A program made the position numbers and the translations under genes. From Bacteroidota bacterium (GTDB lineage: Bacteria; Bacteroidota; Bacteroidia; Chitinophagales; Chitinophagaceae), in NCBI GenBank assembly GCA_947460595.1, contig CANHGS010000023.1:1-55742 (forward strand): 55,742 nt of DNA. The letters are read 5' to 3'. This document shows, in pieces, positions 35,396-44,938 of the stretch; within the stretch, counting starts at the first letter, position 1; each line of letters opens with the position of its first letter. The notes under the pieces are model-generated. The model did no database searches. It saw only the letters and a list, made by a program, of their open reading frames with translations, and was not told the origin of the DNA.

Positions 35396-37606
35396 ATGAA
35401 AAATATTTTTCTCTTAACGGCTCTTGCCGTTATGTTAACTGTATGTGTACATGCACAATTAAATAAATCAACCGATACGCTCCAAAATGAACCTAAAAGC
35501 TTGGGGGAAGTAATTGTATTTGCTAATAAATTTCCTGAAAAACTAAAGTATGTAACGCAAACTATTAAAGTTATAAAGGATAAAAATACTTTGAATAATC
35601 AACCCAATGCTGGTGACGTTTTGTTGAATAGCGGTGCTGTATTTGTACAAAAAAGCCAACAGGGAGGTAGCAGCCCTGTAATTCGTGGTTTTGAAGCTAG
35701 TAGGGTATTGTTAATGGTAGATGGAGTTCGAATGAACAATGCCATTTATAGAGCTGGACACCTTCAAAATATCATTACGGTTGATAATACCATTTTAGAT
35801 AGAATGGAAGTAATTTATGGTCCATCTTCTACCTTATATGGTAGTGATGCACTGGGAGGGGTTGTGAGCATGTATACTAAAAATCCAGTTTTATCAAAGT
35901 CTGATAAAACAGTTGTTTCAGGAAATGCATTAGCTAGGTATGCAACCGCAAGTCAAGAGGCTAGGGGGCATGTTGATTTTAATCTAGCATCAAAAAAATG
36001 GGCTTCTTTAACATCTGTTACTTACGGCGAATTTGGAGACCTGGTGCAAGGGAAACAAAGACGAGCTGCGTATTCCAATTTTGGCTTTAAACCATTTTAT
36101 GTACAAAGAGTTGGGAATACAGACAGCGCTTTCATAAACCCTGATCCTAATAAACAGGTTGCCAGTGATTACAAGCAAGTTGATATAGCTCAAAAAATAC
36201 TATTTCAACCATCGGAAAATGTTCAGCACTTATTAAATATTCAGATTGGGACAAGTAGCAATGTGCAGCGTTATGATAGGTTAACTGAGACTGCAAGTGG
36301 AGCACCCGTATTTGCAGAATGGTATTATGGACCGCAGGTTAAAAATTTAGTATCTTATCAATTGAATGCTAATAAATTGGATGGATTTTTTCAAGACTTA
36401 AAAGTCACTGGTAGTTACCAAGACATTGAGGAAAGCAGGATTACTAGACGATTCAAAAATAATAACCGTGATTCTAGATGGGAACGCGTTAATGTTTGGG
36501 GACTTAATTTGGATGCCAAACATAAATCTGGAAAAAATGAATTACATATAGGTCTAGAGTCGTACACCAATTATGTGAGGTCTACAGCAGAACGCATGAA
36601 TCTAGTCTCTGGTACCTTAAGTAGAATTACCACTAGATACAGTGATGGTCCTACAAAAATGAGTTCGAATGCTTTTTATGCTCAGCATACTTATAAAATC
36701 AATGATGCTTGGACCTTAAATGATGGTCTGCGTTTTAATCTAGTAAATTTAGATGCAAGATTTGCTGACACAACTTTAATGCATTTTCCATTTACAAGAG
36801 CAGCGCAAAAACATGCAGCTGTAACTGGTAATCTTGGTTTGGTTTATGCAAGCCCTAAGAATTTTCGATTGGCCTTTTTATTGAGTAGTGGATTTAGGTC
36901 TCCAAATGTTGATGATTTGACCAAGGTCTTTGATACCAAGATAGGTTATGTAGTAGTACCAAATAAGGATTTAAAACCAGAGTATACCTATAATGCGGAA
37001 GTCAATTTCAATAAATATAGTGAGCATTTCAATTTTGGCGGATCAGTTTTTTATACCTGGTTTAGAAATGCCATAGTAGTTGATAAGTTTCAATTCAATA
37101 ACCAAGATAGCATCAATTATCAAGGCGTGAAAAGTGCTGTATTTGCACCTCAAAATAAAGCCAAAGCTTTTGTGGTTGGATTTAGTATGAATGCAACTTA
37201 TAAAATAGATAGGCAAAATAGTTTTGACGCAGTCTATACCTATACCAAAGGTACTTATACCAATGCTGGTGTATCCATGCCTTTAGACCACATTCCACCC
37301 ACATTTGGCAGAATAGGATTTAAACACGATGGTAAAATTTGGGTAGGTGAATGCTATAGTTTATTCAATGGTTGGAAGAAAATAGCAGATTATAATCCCA
37401 ATGGAGAAGATAACCAACAATATGCCACTGTTGATGGAATGCCATCTTGGTTTACTTTGAATTTGAGAGGGCAAGTAAATCTCGGAAACAACCTGTCAGC
37501 CCAGTTACAGGTTGAAAATTTGCTAGATCGCAATTACCGATATTTTGCAAGTGGTATCTCAGCTCCTGGAAGGAATTTTGTTTTCAGTTTAAAAGCCTCA
37601 TTCTAA
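35396..37606 (+). CDS. TonB-dependent outer-membrane receptor, haem/haemoglobin-receptor-like
   Basis: A 736-residue gated porin. A signal peptide (to about residue 20, VHAQ) is followed by a plug domain with ANKFPEKLKYVTQTIKVI, SPVIRGFEASRVLLMVDGVR, MNNAIYRAGHLQNI and IYGPSSTLYGSDALGGVV, close to the wording of HmuR-type haem receptors. In the barrel, SSGFRSPNVDDL and NKDLKPEYTYN recall the FRAP and NPDLKPE motifs of haem receptors. The C-terminus ends FVFSLKASF, with the terminal Phe typical of outer-membrane barrels. Ligand assignment is by resemblance; a catecholate siderophore or vitamin B12 remain possible. It ends in a strong bidirectional terminator shared with purC. Confidence 0.88.
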   Translation: MKNIFLLTALAVMLTVCVHAQLNKSTDTLQNEPKSLGEVIVFANKFPEKLKYVTQTIKVIKDKNTLNNQPNAGDVLLNSGAVFVQKSQQGGSSPVIRGFEASRVLLMVDGVRMNNAIYRAGHLQNIITVDNTILDRMEVIYGPSSTLYGSDALGGVVSMYTKNPVLSKSDKTVVSGNALARYATASQEARGHVDFNLASKKWASLTSVTYGEFGDLVQGKQRRAAYSNFGFKPFYVQRVGNTDSAFINPDPNKQVASDYKQVDIAQKILFQPSENVQHLLNIQIGTSSNVQRYDRLTETASGAPVFAEWYYGPQVKNLVSYQLNANKLDGFFQDLKVTGSYQDIEESRITRRFKNNNRDSRWERVNVWGLNLDAKHKSGKNELHIGLESYTNYVRSTAERMNLVSGTLSRITTRYSDGPTKMSSNAFYAQHTYKINDAWTLNDGLRFNLVNLDARFADTTLMHFPFTRAAQKHAAVTGNLGLVYASPKNFRLAFLLSSGFRSPNVDDLTKVFDTKIGYVVVPNKDLKPEYTYNAEVNFNKYSEHFNFGGSVFYTWFRNAIVVDKFQFNNQDSINYQGVKSAVFAPQNKAKAFVVGFSMNATYKIDRQNSFDAVYTYTKGTYTNAGVSMPLDHIPPTFGRIGFKHDGKIWVGECYSLFNGWKKIADYNPNGEDNQQYATVDGMPSWFTLNLRGQVNLGNNLSAQLQVENLLDRNYRYFASGISAPGRNFVFSLKASF

Positions 37607-37614
37607 TTGCAGGG

Positions 37615-37649
37615 AAAAAAAAGGGGGTAAAATTTACCCCCTTTTTTTT
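37615..37649. terminator. Bidirectional terminator between the receptor gene and purC
   Basis: An almost perfect inverted repeat: eight A, GGGGGTAAA, one base, TTTACCCCC and eight T. Because it carries A and T runs on both sides it can stop transcription from both converging genes; the purC stop codon lies in its edge. Confidence 0.9.
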
Positions 37650-38574
37650 AATCAATTATCTTTAAAGCGTCCGTTACTTTTTGAATAATCAGGTTATTAT
37701 CATCAGTTTCAGGAACAAAATTTTTGCCGCTCACTTTTTCAAATAGTTCAATATAGCGTTTGCTAATGGTGTCTATCCATTCATCGGTCATTTCTGGAAC
37801 AGTTTGTCCCTCTTTTCCCATAAAATTGTTGGCAATCAACCATTCCCTTACAAATTCTTTACTAAGCTGTTTTTGTTTTTCTCCAGAAGCTTGTCTCTCT
37901 TCAAATCCATCTGCATAAAAATACCTAGAAGAATCTGGGGTATGTACTTCATCCATTAAATAAATGGTATCCCCAATTTTTCCAAATTCATATTTGGTAT
38001 CTGCCAAAATCAACCCTTTAGAAGCTGCAATTTCTTTGCCCCTGTTAAACAAGGCAAGCGCATATTTTTCTAAAATGGCCCAATCAGCTTCCGAGGCAAG
38101 ACCCGTTGCCATGATTTCTTTTGGAGAAATATCTTCATCATGTCCCGCATCAGCCTTGGTAGAAGGGGTGATTATAGGGGTGGGGAAAAAATCATTTTCC
38201 TTTAATCCCTCTGGTAAAATGGCACCGCAAAGTGCTCTTTTACCCGATTGGTAGGTTCTCCAAGCATGTCCAACTAGATTGCCTCTTACCACCATTTCTA
38301 TCTTAAAAGGGATACATTTTTTACCAATGGAAACATTTGGGGCAGGGGTAGATATAAGCCAATTTGGACATATATCTTTGGTTGCATCCAGCATAATGGC
38401 TGCAATTTGGTTCAAAACTTGACCTTTATATGGGATTGGTTTGGGAAGAATCACATCAAAGGCTGAAATACGGTTACTAGCAATCATAACTAATAAATCA
38501 TCATATATACTATATACATCTCGCACTTTTCCGTGATAAATGGAGGTTTGACCTGGAAATTGAAAATTATGCAT
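37648..38574 (-). CDS. purC: Phosphoribosylaminoimidazole-succinocarboxamide synthase
   Basis: Purine biosynthesis enzyme joining CAIR and aspartate with ATP to give SAICAR. The 308 residues show [81 protein letters not shown] and [14 protein letters not shown]. These are the SAICAR synthetase signatures. ATG 38574 lies three bases after a full TAnnTTTG box; an in-frame ATG at 38607 would start upstream of that promoter and the two cannot both be used from it. Purine genes are otherwise not in this window. Confidence 0.96.
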   Translation of the reverse strand: MHNFQFPGQTSIYHGKVRDVYSIYDDLLVMIASNRISAFDVILPKPIPYKGQVLNQIAAIMLDATKDICPNWLISTPAPNVSIGKKCIPFKIEMVVRGNLVGHAWRTYQSGKRALCGAILPEGLKENDFFPTPIITPSTKADAGHDEDISPKEIMATGLASEADWAILEKYALALFNRGKEIAASKGLILADTKYEFGKIGDTIYLMDEVHTPDSSRYFYADGFEERQASGEKQKQLSKEFVREWLIANNFMGKEGQTVPEMTDEWIDTISKRYIELFEKVSGKNFVPETDDNNLIIQKVTDALKIID

Positions 38575-38577
38575 TAG

Positions 38578-38585
38578 CAAAATTA
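38578..38585 (-). promoter_or_regulatory. Promoter -7 box of purC, directly before the start codon (TAATTTTG)
   Basis: TAATTTTG on the minus strand fits the consensus and ends three bases before the ATG at 38574, the same spacing as at the helicase gene. Confidence 0.5.
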
Positions 38586-38720
38586 ACCTTCCATTTGTAA
38601 AATTCATTGATGCGCAGTTGTTTTTCTCAACAGTTCTATTTCTTTTGTGGACAAATTAAATTTTTGCAGAAAACTAACAATTGCTACTTTTATCAAAACC
38701 ATCTAATAAAAATTGCTATT

Positions 38721-41660
38721 ATGAGAAGATTCTTCACGAATTGCGTGTTAGTCATTTTGGCTTTGGGCTTATCTATTAGTTCCTTTGCTCAAAATTCTAC
38801 TACTGTTAAGGGTAGTGTCAAAAACGCTAAATCCAAAGAAGCGGTTTCTGCCGTTTCCGTCACTGTAAAAGGTGGTACTACAGGTACATTTACCGATGAC
38901 AAGGGTAATTTTAAATTGACTACTGTTCAAAAATTGCCATTAACAGTCGTTATTTCCTCTGTTGGATATACCAACAAAGAAGTAGTTGTAAAATCTGCAG
39001 ACCAAGTGGTTGATGTAGAATTAGAAGCGGCTTTTACATTGGGTGATGAAGTTGTAGTTGCAGCATCTAGGGTTCCTGAAAGAATTCTAGAATCTCCTGT
39101 ATCTATTGAAAGAATTGGTCAAAGTGCCATTCGTCAAACTCCAGCTACTAACTATTATGACATGATTACCAATTTGAAAGGAGTAGACGTGGTTGCCGCC
39201 AGTCTTACTTTTAAAAGTATTGGAACTCGTGGGTTTAATAGCAGTGGTAATACCCGTTTAAACCAAATTGTAGATGGTATGGATAACCAAGCCCCAGGTT
39301 TGAATTTCTCTGTGGGTAATATCATAGGTTTAACAGAATTGGATGTTGATAATATTGAATTGTTACCTGGTGCTTCTTCTGCACTATATGGTCCAGGTGG
39401 TATGAATGGTACTGTTCTAATTAACAGTAAGAATCCATTCAAATACCAAGGTTTGAGTTTTCAAATCAAACAAGGAATGAACCATATTGATAATTATCAG
39501 CGTCAAGCTTCCCCTTTCTATGATTGGTCAGTAAGATTTGCAGATAAAGTTTCTGATAAATTTGCCTATAAAATTGGGGCTCAATTTACACAAGCACAAG
39601 ACTGGTTGGCTAACCAAACGGAGAATTATTCTCGTTTGTCAAATGCAGCTAACCCTAATGGTAGTGTAATTCCAGGTTGGAGAGAGTCTGATCCAAACTA
39701 TGATGGTGTGAACGTTTATGGAGATGAAACCAATCAGAATATGAGCAGTATTGCCAATTCTGTTATTGCTGGTTTTCCTTCAGCGGTTGTTACTGCATCT
39801 AACGGCTACTTAGCAGCTAATCCATTTGCTAAATTGGCAGACTTTAATACTTTTCTTAATAATATTGGTGCAGGTGCCATTGTTGCAGGAGGAGGCTCTC
39901 CATTTATATACGGCCAATCACCAAGCCGTAACCTTTTTAGAAATCAGTTTGTTAGCCGTACTGGTTACGATGAAAAAGACGTGATTGATCCAACAACCAT
40001 GAACTTCAAATTATCAGGTGGTTTGTATTATAAATTAACCGATAAAATTGAAGCATCATTTACAGCCAACTGGGGTACTGGTACCACTGTTTATACAGGT
40101 GCTGACCGTTATTCTATTAAGGACTTCAAAATGGGTCAATATAAATTAGAATTAAAGTCTAAGAACTGGTATTTGCGCGGATATACCACATCAGAAAATT
40201 CTGGTAATTCTTATGTGACTACCACTACTACTCGTTTGTTCAATGAATCATGGAAAAGCAGTCCAACATGGTATCCTCAATACATGGGAGCCTATGTAAC
40301 TGCAGCAGATGCTGGTGCGCCTCTGGCAACTGCACATAATTCAGCTAGAGCGTTTGCTGATCAAGGTAGACCATTAGGATCTGTTTTATACAATCCAATG
40401 TTCCAAAAAGTGGCTCAAACTCCAATCTCTAAAGGTGGTGGTCTGTTCTTAGATAGAACTAAGGTATATACTGTAGAAGGTCAATATAATTTGACAGAAG
40501 CCCTTGGTCTTGCTAAAACTGGTACCGATTTTTTAATCGGTGGATCTTGGAGACAATATGTATTGAATTCTCAAGGAACCATTTTTGCAGATACTGCGGG
40601 TACTATAAAAATTGTTGAAACAGGTGCTTACGCACAATTGTCTCAGAAATTATTTGGAGATATCTTAAAATTAACTTTGTCTGGTAGATATGATAAGAAT
40701 ACCAATTTCAAAGGTCGCTTTACGCCAAGGGCTTCTGCGGTTATTAAATTAGTGAAAGATCATAACTTACGTTTGTCTTTCCAGTCTGCTTACCGTTTCC
40801 CAACTACACAGAATCAGTGGATCAACCTGAATACTGCCACTGGTCGTCTGATGGGTGGATTACCTCAGTTAAGAGATTTCTTCAATTTTGCAGGCAACAA
40901 AGCCTATACATTGGGTAGTGTAACTGCCTTTGGTACAGCATTAGCAACCACGGGTGTTCCAAATCCAGCTTTATTGGTAGAACAGCAGTTTGGTGAATTC
41001 AAACCAGAATCAAGTACTTCATTTGAGGTAGGTTATAAAGGTTTAATTGCTAAGAAATTATTGATTGATGTATATGCATATTGGGCTAAGTATAAAGACT
41101 TTTTGGGTGGCGTAACTGTTATTCAATCTAATAATGGTTCACCAGCTGGTTTAATTGGTTTGAATCCCAATTTTACACCAGGTAATGCTAGCCAAACAAG
41201 AAACGTGTACAGTGTTTCTGTAAACCAATCACAAGACGTAACTACCAGCGGTTGGGGTGCGTCTGCAGAATACCTGATGCCTAAAAATTTCTCAGTTAGT
41301 GCAAACGTCTATTCTGATAAAATTGGCGAAACTCCAACTGGATTTGTATCCTATTTCAACACGCCAAGTCTAAGAACCAATATTGCTTTAAACAATTCTG
41401 GTTTTGGTCCTAAAAATCAATATGGTTTCAGCTTGGTGTACAGATGGTTAGATAGTTTCCATTACGATGGAACATTTGCTAGCGGTGAAGTACCTTCTTA
41501 TGCAACATTGGATGGTATGATTAGCATGAAGCTTCCTAAATCTAAGTCATTGATCAAATTAGGCGCAACTAACCTGTTGAATAGATACTATCGCACAGGT
41601 TTTGGTAACCCACAAATTGGTGGATTGTACTATATCAGCTTTGGCTGGAACGTATATTAA
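38721..41660 (+). CDS. TonB-dependent receptor with carboxypeptidase-like N-terminal domain
   Basis: A 979-residue outer-membrane receptor. It has a signal peptide (MRRFFTNCVLVILALGLSIS, cleaved near SFAQ), a CarboxypepD_reg-like domain at about 25-110 (VKGSVKNAKSKEAVSAVSVT, then GTFTDDKGNFKL), a plug domain with RVPERILESPVSIERIG and LLPGASSALYGPGGMNG, and a barrel ending PQIGGLYYISFGWNVY. The plug line IGTRGFNSSGNTRLNQIVDG is less like the SusC group, and no SusD partner follows, so polysaccharide uptake is not indicated. The ligand is unknown. The frame begins further up at 38607, but the signal peptide fixes the start at ATG 38721. A terminator follows 20 bases after the stop. Confidence 0.92.
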   Translation: MRRFFTNCVLVILALGLSISSFAQNSTTVKGSVKNAKSKEAVSAVSVTVKGGTTGTFTDDKGNFKLTTVQKLPLTVVISSVGYTNKEVVVKSADQVVDVELEAAFTLGDEVVVAASRVPERILESPVSIERIGQSAIRQTPATNYYDMITNLKGVDVVAASLTFKSIGTRGFNSSGNTRLNQIVDGMDNQAPGLNFSVGNIIGLTELDVDNIELLPGASSALYGPGGMNGTVLINSKNPFKYQGLSFQIKQGMNHIDNYQRQASPFYDWSVRFADKVSDKFAYKIGAQFTQAQDWLANQTENYSRLSNAANPNGSVIPGWRESDPNYDGVNVYGDETNQNMSSIANSVIAGFPSAVVTASNGYLAANPFAKLADFNTFLNNIGAGAIVAGGGSPFIYGQSPSRNLFRNQFVSRTGYDEKDVIDPTTMNFKLSGGLYYKLTDKIEASFTANWGTGTTVYTGADRYSIKDFKMGQYKLELKSKNWYLRGYTTSENSGNSYVTTTTTRLFNESWKSSPTWYPQYMGAYVTAADAGAPLATAHNSARAFADQGRPLGSVLYNPMFQKVAQTPISKGGGLFLDRTKVYTVEGQYNLTEALGLAKTGTDFLIGGSWRQYVLNSQGTIFADTAGTIKIVETGAYAQLSQKLFGDILKLTLSGRYDKNTNFKGRFTPRASAVIKLVKDHNLRLSFQSAYRFPTTQNQWINLNTATGRLMGGLPQLRDFFNFAGNKAYTLGSVTAFGTALATTGVPNPALLVEQQFGEFKPESSTSFEVGYKGLIAKKLLIDVYAYWAKYKDFLGGVTVIQSNNGSPAGLIGLNPNFTPGNASQTRNVYSVSVNQSQDVTTSGWGASAEYLMPKNFSVSANVYSDKIGETPTGFVSYFNTPSLRTNIALNNSGFGPKNQYGFSLVYRWLDSFHYDGTFASGEVPSYATLDGMISMKLPKSKSLIKLGATNLLNRYYRTGFGNPQIGGLYYISFGWNVY

Positions 41661-41680
41661 TCAATCTTAATTGATTAGCA

Positions 41681-41715
41681 AAAATCCTCCTCAATGGTAT
41701 TGGGGAGGATTTTTT
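41681..41715 (+). terminator. Rho-independent terminator after the 979-residue receptor gene
   Basis: The 15-bp stem AAAATCCTCCTCAAT / ATTGGGGAGGATTTT (one G-T pair) has a three-base loop and a T run. It lies 20 bases after the stop codon. Confidence 0.88.
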
Positions 41716-41736
41716 GTTGTTAAAAGCCTCAAGTCT

Positions 41737-41769
41737 TTTGGTTTTATAGACGATAATCTTATATTTTTG
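41737..41769 (+). promoter_or_regulatory. Promoter of pdhB with both -33 (TTTG) and -7 (TATTTTTG) elements
   Basis: TTTG at 41737-41740, a 21-base spacer and TATTTTTG at 41762-41769 reproduce the full Bacteroidota promoter pattern. The pdhB ATG follows 24 bases later. This is the most complete promoter in the window. Confidence 0.7.
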
Positions 41770-41793
41770 CAGCTCATTTAATTCAATTAGCAT

Positions 41794-42780
41794 ATGCGTT
41801 CAATTGCTTTCAGAGAGGCTCTAAGAGAAGCCATGAGTGAAGAGATGAGGAGAGACGAAAGGGTTTTCCTATTGGGTGAAGAAGTGGCCGAGTACAATGG
41901 AGCTTATAAAGTAAGTCAAGGAATGTTGGCTGAATTTGGTGCCAAAAGGATAATTGATACCCCCATTGCCGAGTTAGGCTTTGCAGCAGTTGCAGTGGGA
42001 GCGGCCCAAAATGGATTGCGTCCAATTGTTGAATTTATGACTTGGAACTTTGCCGTGTTACCTATGGACCAGATTCTCAATACCGCATCTAAGATGTTGG
42101 CTATGAGTGGAGGCCAGATTGGTTGTCCCATTGTTTTCAGAGGACCCAATGGTTCAGCTGGTCAATTAGGCGCCCAACATAGCACTGCTTTTGAAAGTTA
42201 TTATGCGAATATTCCAGGATTGAAAGTGGTTTCTCCATCAAATGGTTATGACGCAAAAGGTTTGATGAAACAAGCCATTCGTTATGAAGAAGATCCGGTG
42301 ATGTTCATGGAAAGTGAGGTAATGTATGGAGACAAGTGTGAAGTGCCAGAAGAAGAATATTATATTCCACTTGGCAAGGCCGATGTAAAAAAACAGGGCA
42401 GGGACATTACCATTGTTTCTTATAATAAAATGATGAAAGTAGCACTTGGTGCTGCTGCTGAATTGGAAAAAGAAGGAATTAGTGCTGAAGTAATAGATCT
42501 AAGAACGATTCGTCCATTGGATTGGGAAACAATTGTAGAAAGCGTTAAGAAAACCAATCGTTTGGTAATTGTTGAAGAACAATGGCCTTTTGCTTCTGTT
42601 TCTTCAGAAATCACTTATAGAATTCAAAAAGAAGCATTTGATTACTTAGATGCTCCCATTAGAAGAATTACCAGTGCCGATGCCCCAATGCACTACGCAC
42701 CTAATTTGGCTGCATTAGCTATTCCAGATATCACAAGAACTGTGAAATTGGTGAAAGAGTTGGTTCAAACAAAAAAGTAA
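41794..42780 (+). CDS. pdhB: Pyruvate dehydrogenase E1 component, beta subunit
   Basis: A 328-residue transketolase-type subunit of the thiamine-diphosphate-dependent dehydrogenase that makes acetyl-CoA from pyruvate. Seen: FREALREAMSEEMRRDERVF, LLGEEVAEYNGAYKVSQGM, DTPIAELGFAAVAVGAAQNG with the ThDP-activating Glu, FRGPNG, QHSTAFESYYANIPGLKVV, and the C-terminal VIDLRTIRPLDWETIVESV and VIVEEQWPFASV. The 2-oxoisovalerate subunit is very similar, but IPGLKVVSPSNGYDAKGL favours pyruvate. The alpha subunit and E2 are not adjacent, which is common when PdhA lies elsewhere. A full promoter precedes it and a terminator-like hairpin follows. Confidence 0.93.
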   Translation: MRSIAFREALREAMSEEMRRDERVFLLGEEVAEYNGAYKVSQGMLAEFGAKRIIDTPIAELGFAAVAVGAAQNGLRPIVEFMTWNFAVLPMDQILNTASKMLAMSGGQIGCPIVFRGPNGSAGQLGAQHSTAFESYYANIPGLKVVSPSNGYDAKGLMKQAIRYEEDPVMFMESEVMYGDKCEVPEEEYYIPLGKADVKKQGRDITIVSYNKMMKVALGAAAELEKEGISAEVIDLRTIRPLDWETIVESVKKTNRLVIVEEQWPFASVSSEITYRIQKEAFDYLDAPIRRITSADAPMHYAPNLAALAIPDITRTVKLVKELVQTKK

Positions 42781-42801
42781 TTTCAAATAATAAATAATTA
42801 T

Positions 42802-42842
42802 TTCCCGGGCCCGTCTTTGTGACAGTCCGGGAATTTTAATTT
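42802..42842 (+). terminator. Terminator-like hairpin after pdhB
   Basis: TTCCCGG (42802-42808) pairs with CCGGGAA (42827-42833), with an inner GTC/GAC step, and a T-rich tail (TTTTAATTTT) follows. The tail is interrupted, so the terminator may be moderate. Confidence 0.65.
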
Positions 42843-42848
42843 TATCCA

Positions 42849-44906
42849 TTGGCTAGAATCCTGATTATTTGCTTACTATTTCTTGTGCAGCATCATTGTT
42901 TGTTGGCACAATCAACTGCATTTGGCTCCGACACCCTTCAAAGGGTAGAAGTGGAAGTATTTAAGTCAAAGGTACAATGGAAGGCTTCTCCAATTGCCAT
43001 AGCTTCATTATCCTCCAAGGAATTACAATGGTATTCACCAATTTCTATGGTGCCCGTAATCAATCAACTCCCAGGGATAAGAATGGAAGAGCGCTCACCA
43101 GGTAGTTATCGGCTTTCCGTGAGAGGTAGCCTTTTGCGGTCACCTTTTGGCGTTAGAAACTTGAAATTATATTGGAATCAAATCCCTTTGTCTGATGCTA
43201 CAGGAAACGCCTATTTAAATCTGATTGAATTATCTGATTTAGAAGGTATTACCTTTCTTAAAGGACCTTCAGCTAGCATATATGGAGCAGGTACTGGCGG
43301 AGTTGTACTATTACAATCCAAACAAGAATTTAGTACACAAAAACAAGATAGGGCAAATCTTGGATTAACAGTAGGGTCTTATGGAATGATTCATCAAAGC
43401 GCAGGATGGCAACACCAAGACAAAAAATTCTATAGCAGTTTACAACAATCTCATATGAAATCTGATGGCTATAGAGAGCAATCTGCCATGGAGAAAAAGC
43501 ATCTAAAATATAATGCAGCATTATTATTAGGGAAACATCAATTGGAATTACTCTCATTTTATACGAATCTTTTTTATCAGACTCCAGGAGGAATTACACT
43601 TTCTCAAATGCAATTAAATCCAAAGTTGTCTAGGCAAGCAACGGCCAGTTTGCCCTCAGCAATAACACAAAATGCAAGTATTTTAAATAAGACAATATTT
43701 ACCGGATTATCGGATAAGTGGCAGATTTCTAATAGGTCAAATATATCTGCGTTTCTAAGTCTAAATAATACCCAGTTTGAAAATCCATTTATCACCAATT
43801 ATGAATTTAGAAATGAAACCAATACAGCAGCTGGACTTCAATGGCAGTGGTTCTCTCCTAGTAGGAAGCTAGAGTGGACCAATGGAGGTGAATGGCTATT
43901 TAATCATTCCAATATTGCTAATTATGGTAATAGAAAGGGGCAAGTAGATACGCTGCAATATCATGATGATATTCATGCAAAGCAATGGACTTTGTATTCA
44001 CAATTACAATGGCATATTAAAGAAAAATGGCAGTTGCAATTGGGGATCAGTTTGAACAATCAATTGGTAAATTACACTAGACTAAACGGGCAACCATCCG
44101 TTACAACTGAAAAATCAACTAATCCCATCCTTGCACCAAGACTTGGCTTGTCTTATAAGGTTTCTGATAATTTTACTGCTTATGCAATTGCATCATTTGG
44201 TTTCTCACCCCCTTCGCTGGCAGAAATAAGGCCATCAGACGGCAAATTTTACCAAGACTTAGTAGCAGAAAATGGTTGGAACAAAGAAATTGGTATTAAA
44301 GGATTCTTATTCAACAATCAACTGCAATTTGATATTGCTTATTATCATTTTCAATTGAATCAGGCAATAGTTAGAAGAAACAATGCAGCAGGTGCGGAGT
44401 ATTTTGTCAATGCTGGATCAACCACACAACAAGGTATTGAGTCAATGATAAAATATATTGTTCCGGATAATACGCACGCACAAAAGTGGACATTACATGC
44501 ATTTACCAGTATTGCATTTCAGCCTTACCGGTTTAATAATTACCAACAAGGAAGCAATACGTTTAATGGGAATGCTTTAACGGGTGTTCCACGCAATACA
44601 TGGGTTACTGGCATTGAATGGGATTGGTTAAAGCTCATCTATTTCAATGCGAGTGTAAATGTAGTTGATCCTATTCCACTTACGGATGCCAATGATGTAT
44701 TTGCAGAAGCCTATCAATTGGTCCAATGCAAAATTGGCTACAAGAAACAAATAAGTCATTGGCAAGTACATCTTTTTGCAGGGGTAGATAATTTACTCAA
44801 TCAAAATTACAGTTTGGGTAATGATATTAATGCCGCTGGTAGGCGATTTTATAATCCAGCAGCTGAACGTAATTTCTTTGTGGGTTTCAATTTACAATTC
44901 CGCTAA
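42849..44906 (+). CDS. TonB-dependent receptor, siderophore type
   Basis: A 685-residue outer-membrane receptor without the carboxypeptidase-like domain. The start must be TTG 42849: an in-frame stop lies at 42837-42839 and the signal peptide (ILIICLLFLVQHHCLLAQ) begins at once. The plug has NQLPGIRMEERSPGSYRLSV, RGSLLRSPFGVRNLKLYWN and LEGITFLKGPSASIYGAGTG, as in FecA/PecR-type siderophore receptors. The barrel has SFGFSPPSLAEIRPS and NQNYSLGNDINAAGRRFYNP, ending FFVGFNLQFR with a terminal aromatic pair. The ligand is unknown. A response regulator gene follows after 32 bases on the same strand. Confidence 0.88.
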   Translation: MARILIICLLFLVQHHCLLAQSTAFGSDTLQRVEVEVFKSKVQWKASPIAIASLSSKELQWYSPISMVPVINQLPGIRMEERSPGSYRLSVRGSLLRSPFGVRNLKLYWNQIPLSDATGNAYLNLIELSDLEGITFLKGPSASIYGAGTGGVVLLQSKQEFSTQKQDRANLGLTVGSYGMIHQSAGWQHQDKKFYSSLQQSHMKSDGYREQSAMEKKHLKYNAALLLGKHQLELLSFYTNLFYQTPGGITLSQMQLNPKLSRQATASLPSAITQNASILNKTIFTGLSDKWQISNRSNISAFLSLNNTQFENPFITNYEFRNETNTAAGLQWQWFSPSRKLEWTNGGEWLFNHSNIANYGNRKGQVDTLQYHDDIHAKQWTLYSQLQWHIKEKWQLQLGISLNNQLVNYTRLNGQPSVTTEKSTNPILAPRLGLSYKVSDNFTAYAIASFGFSPPSLAEIRPSDGKFYQDLVAENGWNKEIGIKGFLFNNQLQFDIAYYHFQLNQAIVRRNNAAGAEYFVNAGSTTQQGIESMIKYIVPDNTHAQKWTLHAFTSIAFQPYRFNNYQQGSNTFNGNALTGVPRNTWVTGIEWDWLKLIYFNASVNVVDPIPLTDANDVFAEAYQLVQCKIGYKKQISHWQVHLFAGVDNLLNQNYSLGNDINAAGRRFYNPAAERNFFVGFNLQFR

Positions 44907-44938
44907 CGGATCAATCTTTAACTTAGCTAAAAACGATT

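Noticed and set aside
38607..38720. Longer start of the 979-residue TonB receptor
   Set aside because: The extension precedes a clear signal peptide and overlaps the purC promoter and start region.
34821..44906. Possible polysaccharide utilisation locus around three TonB receptors
   Set aside because: No SusD partner or glycoside hydrolase is present, and pdhB and purC separate the receptors, so they are independent units.
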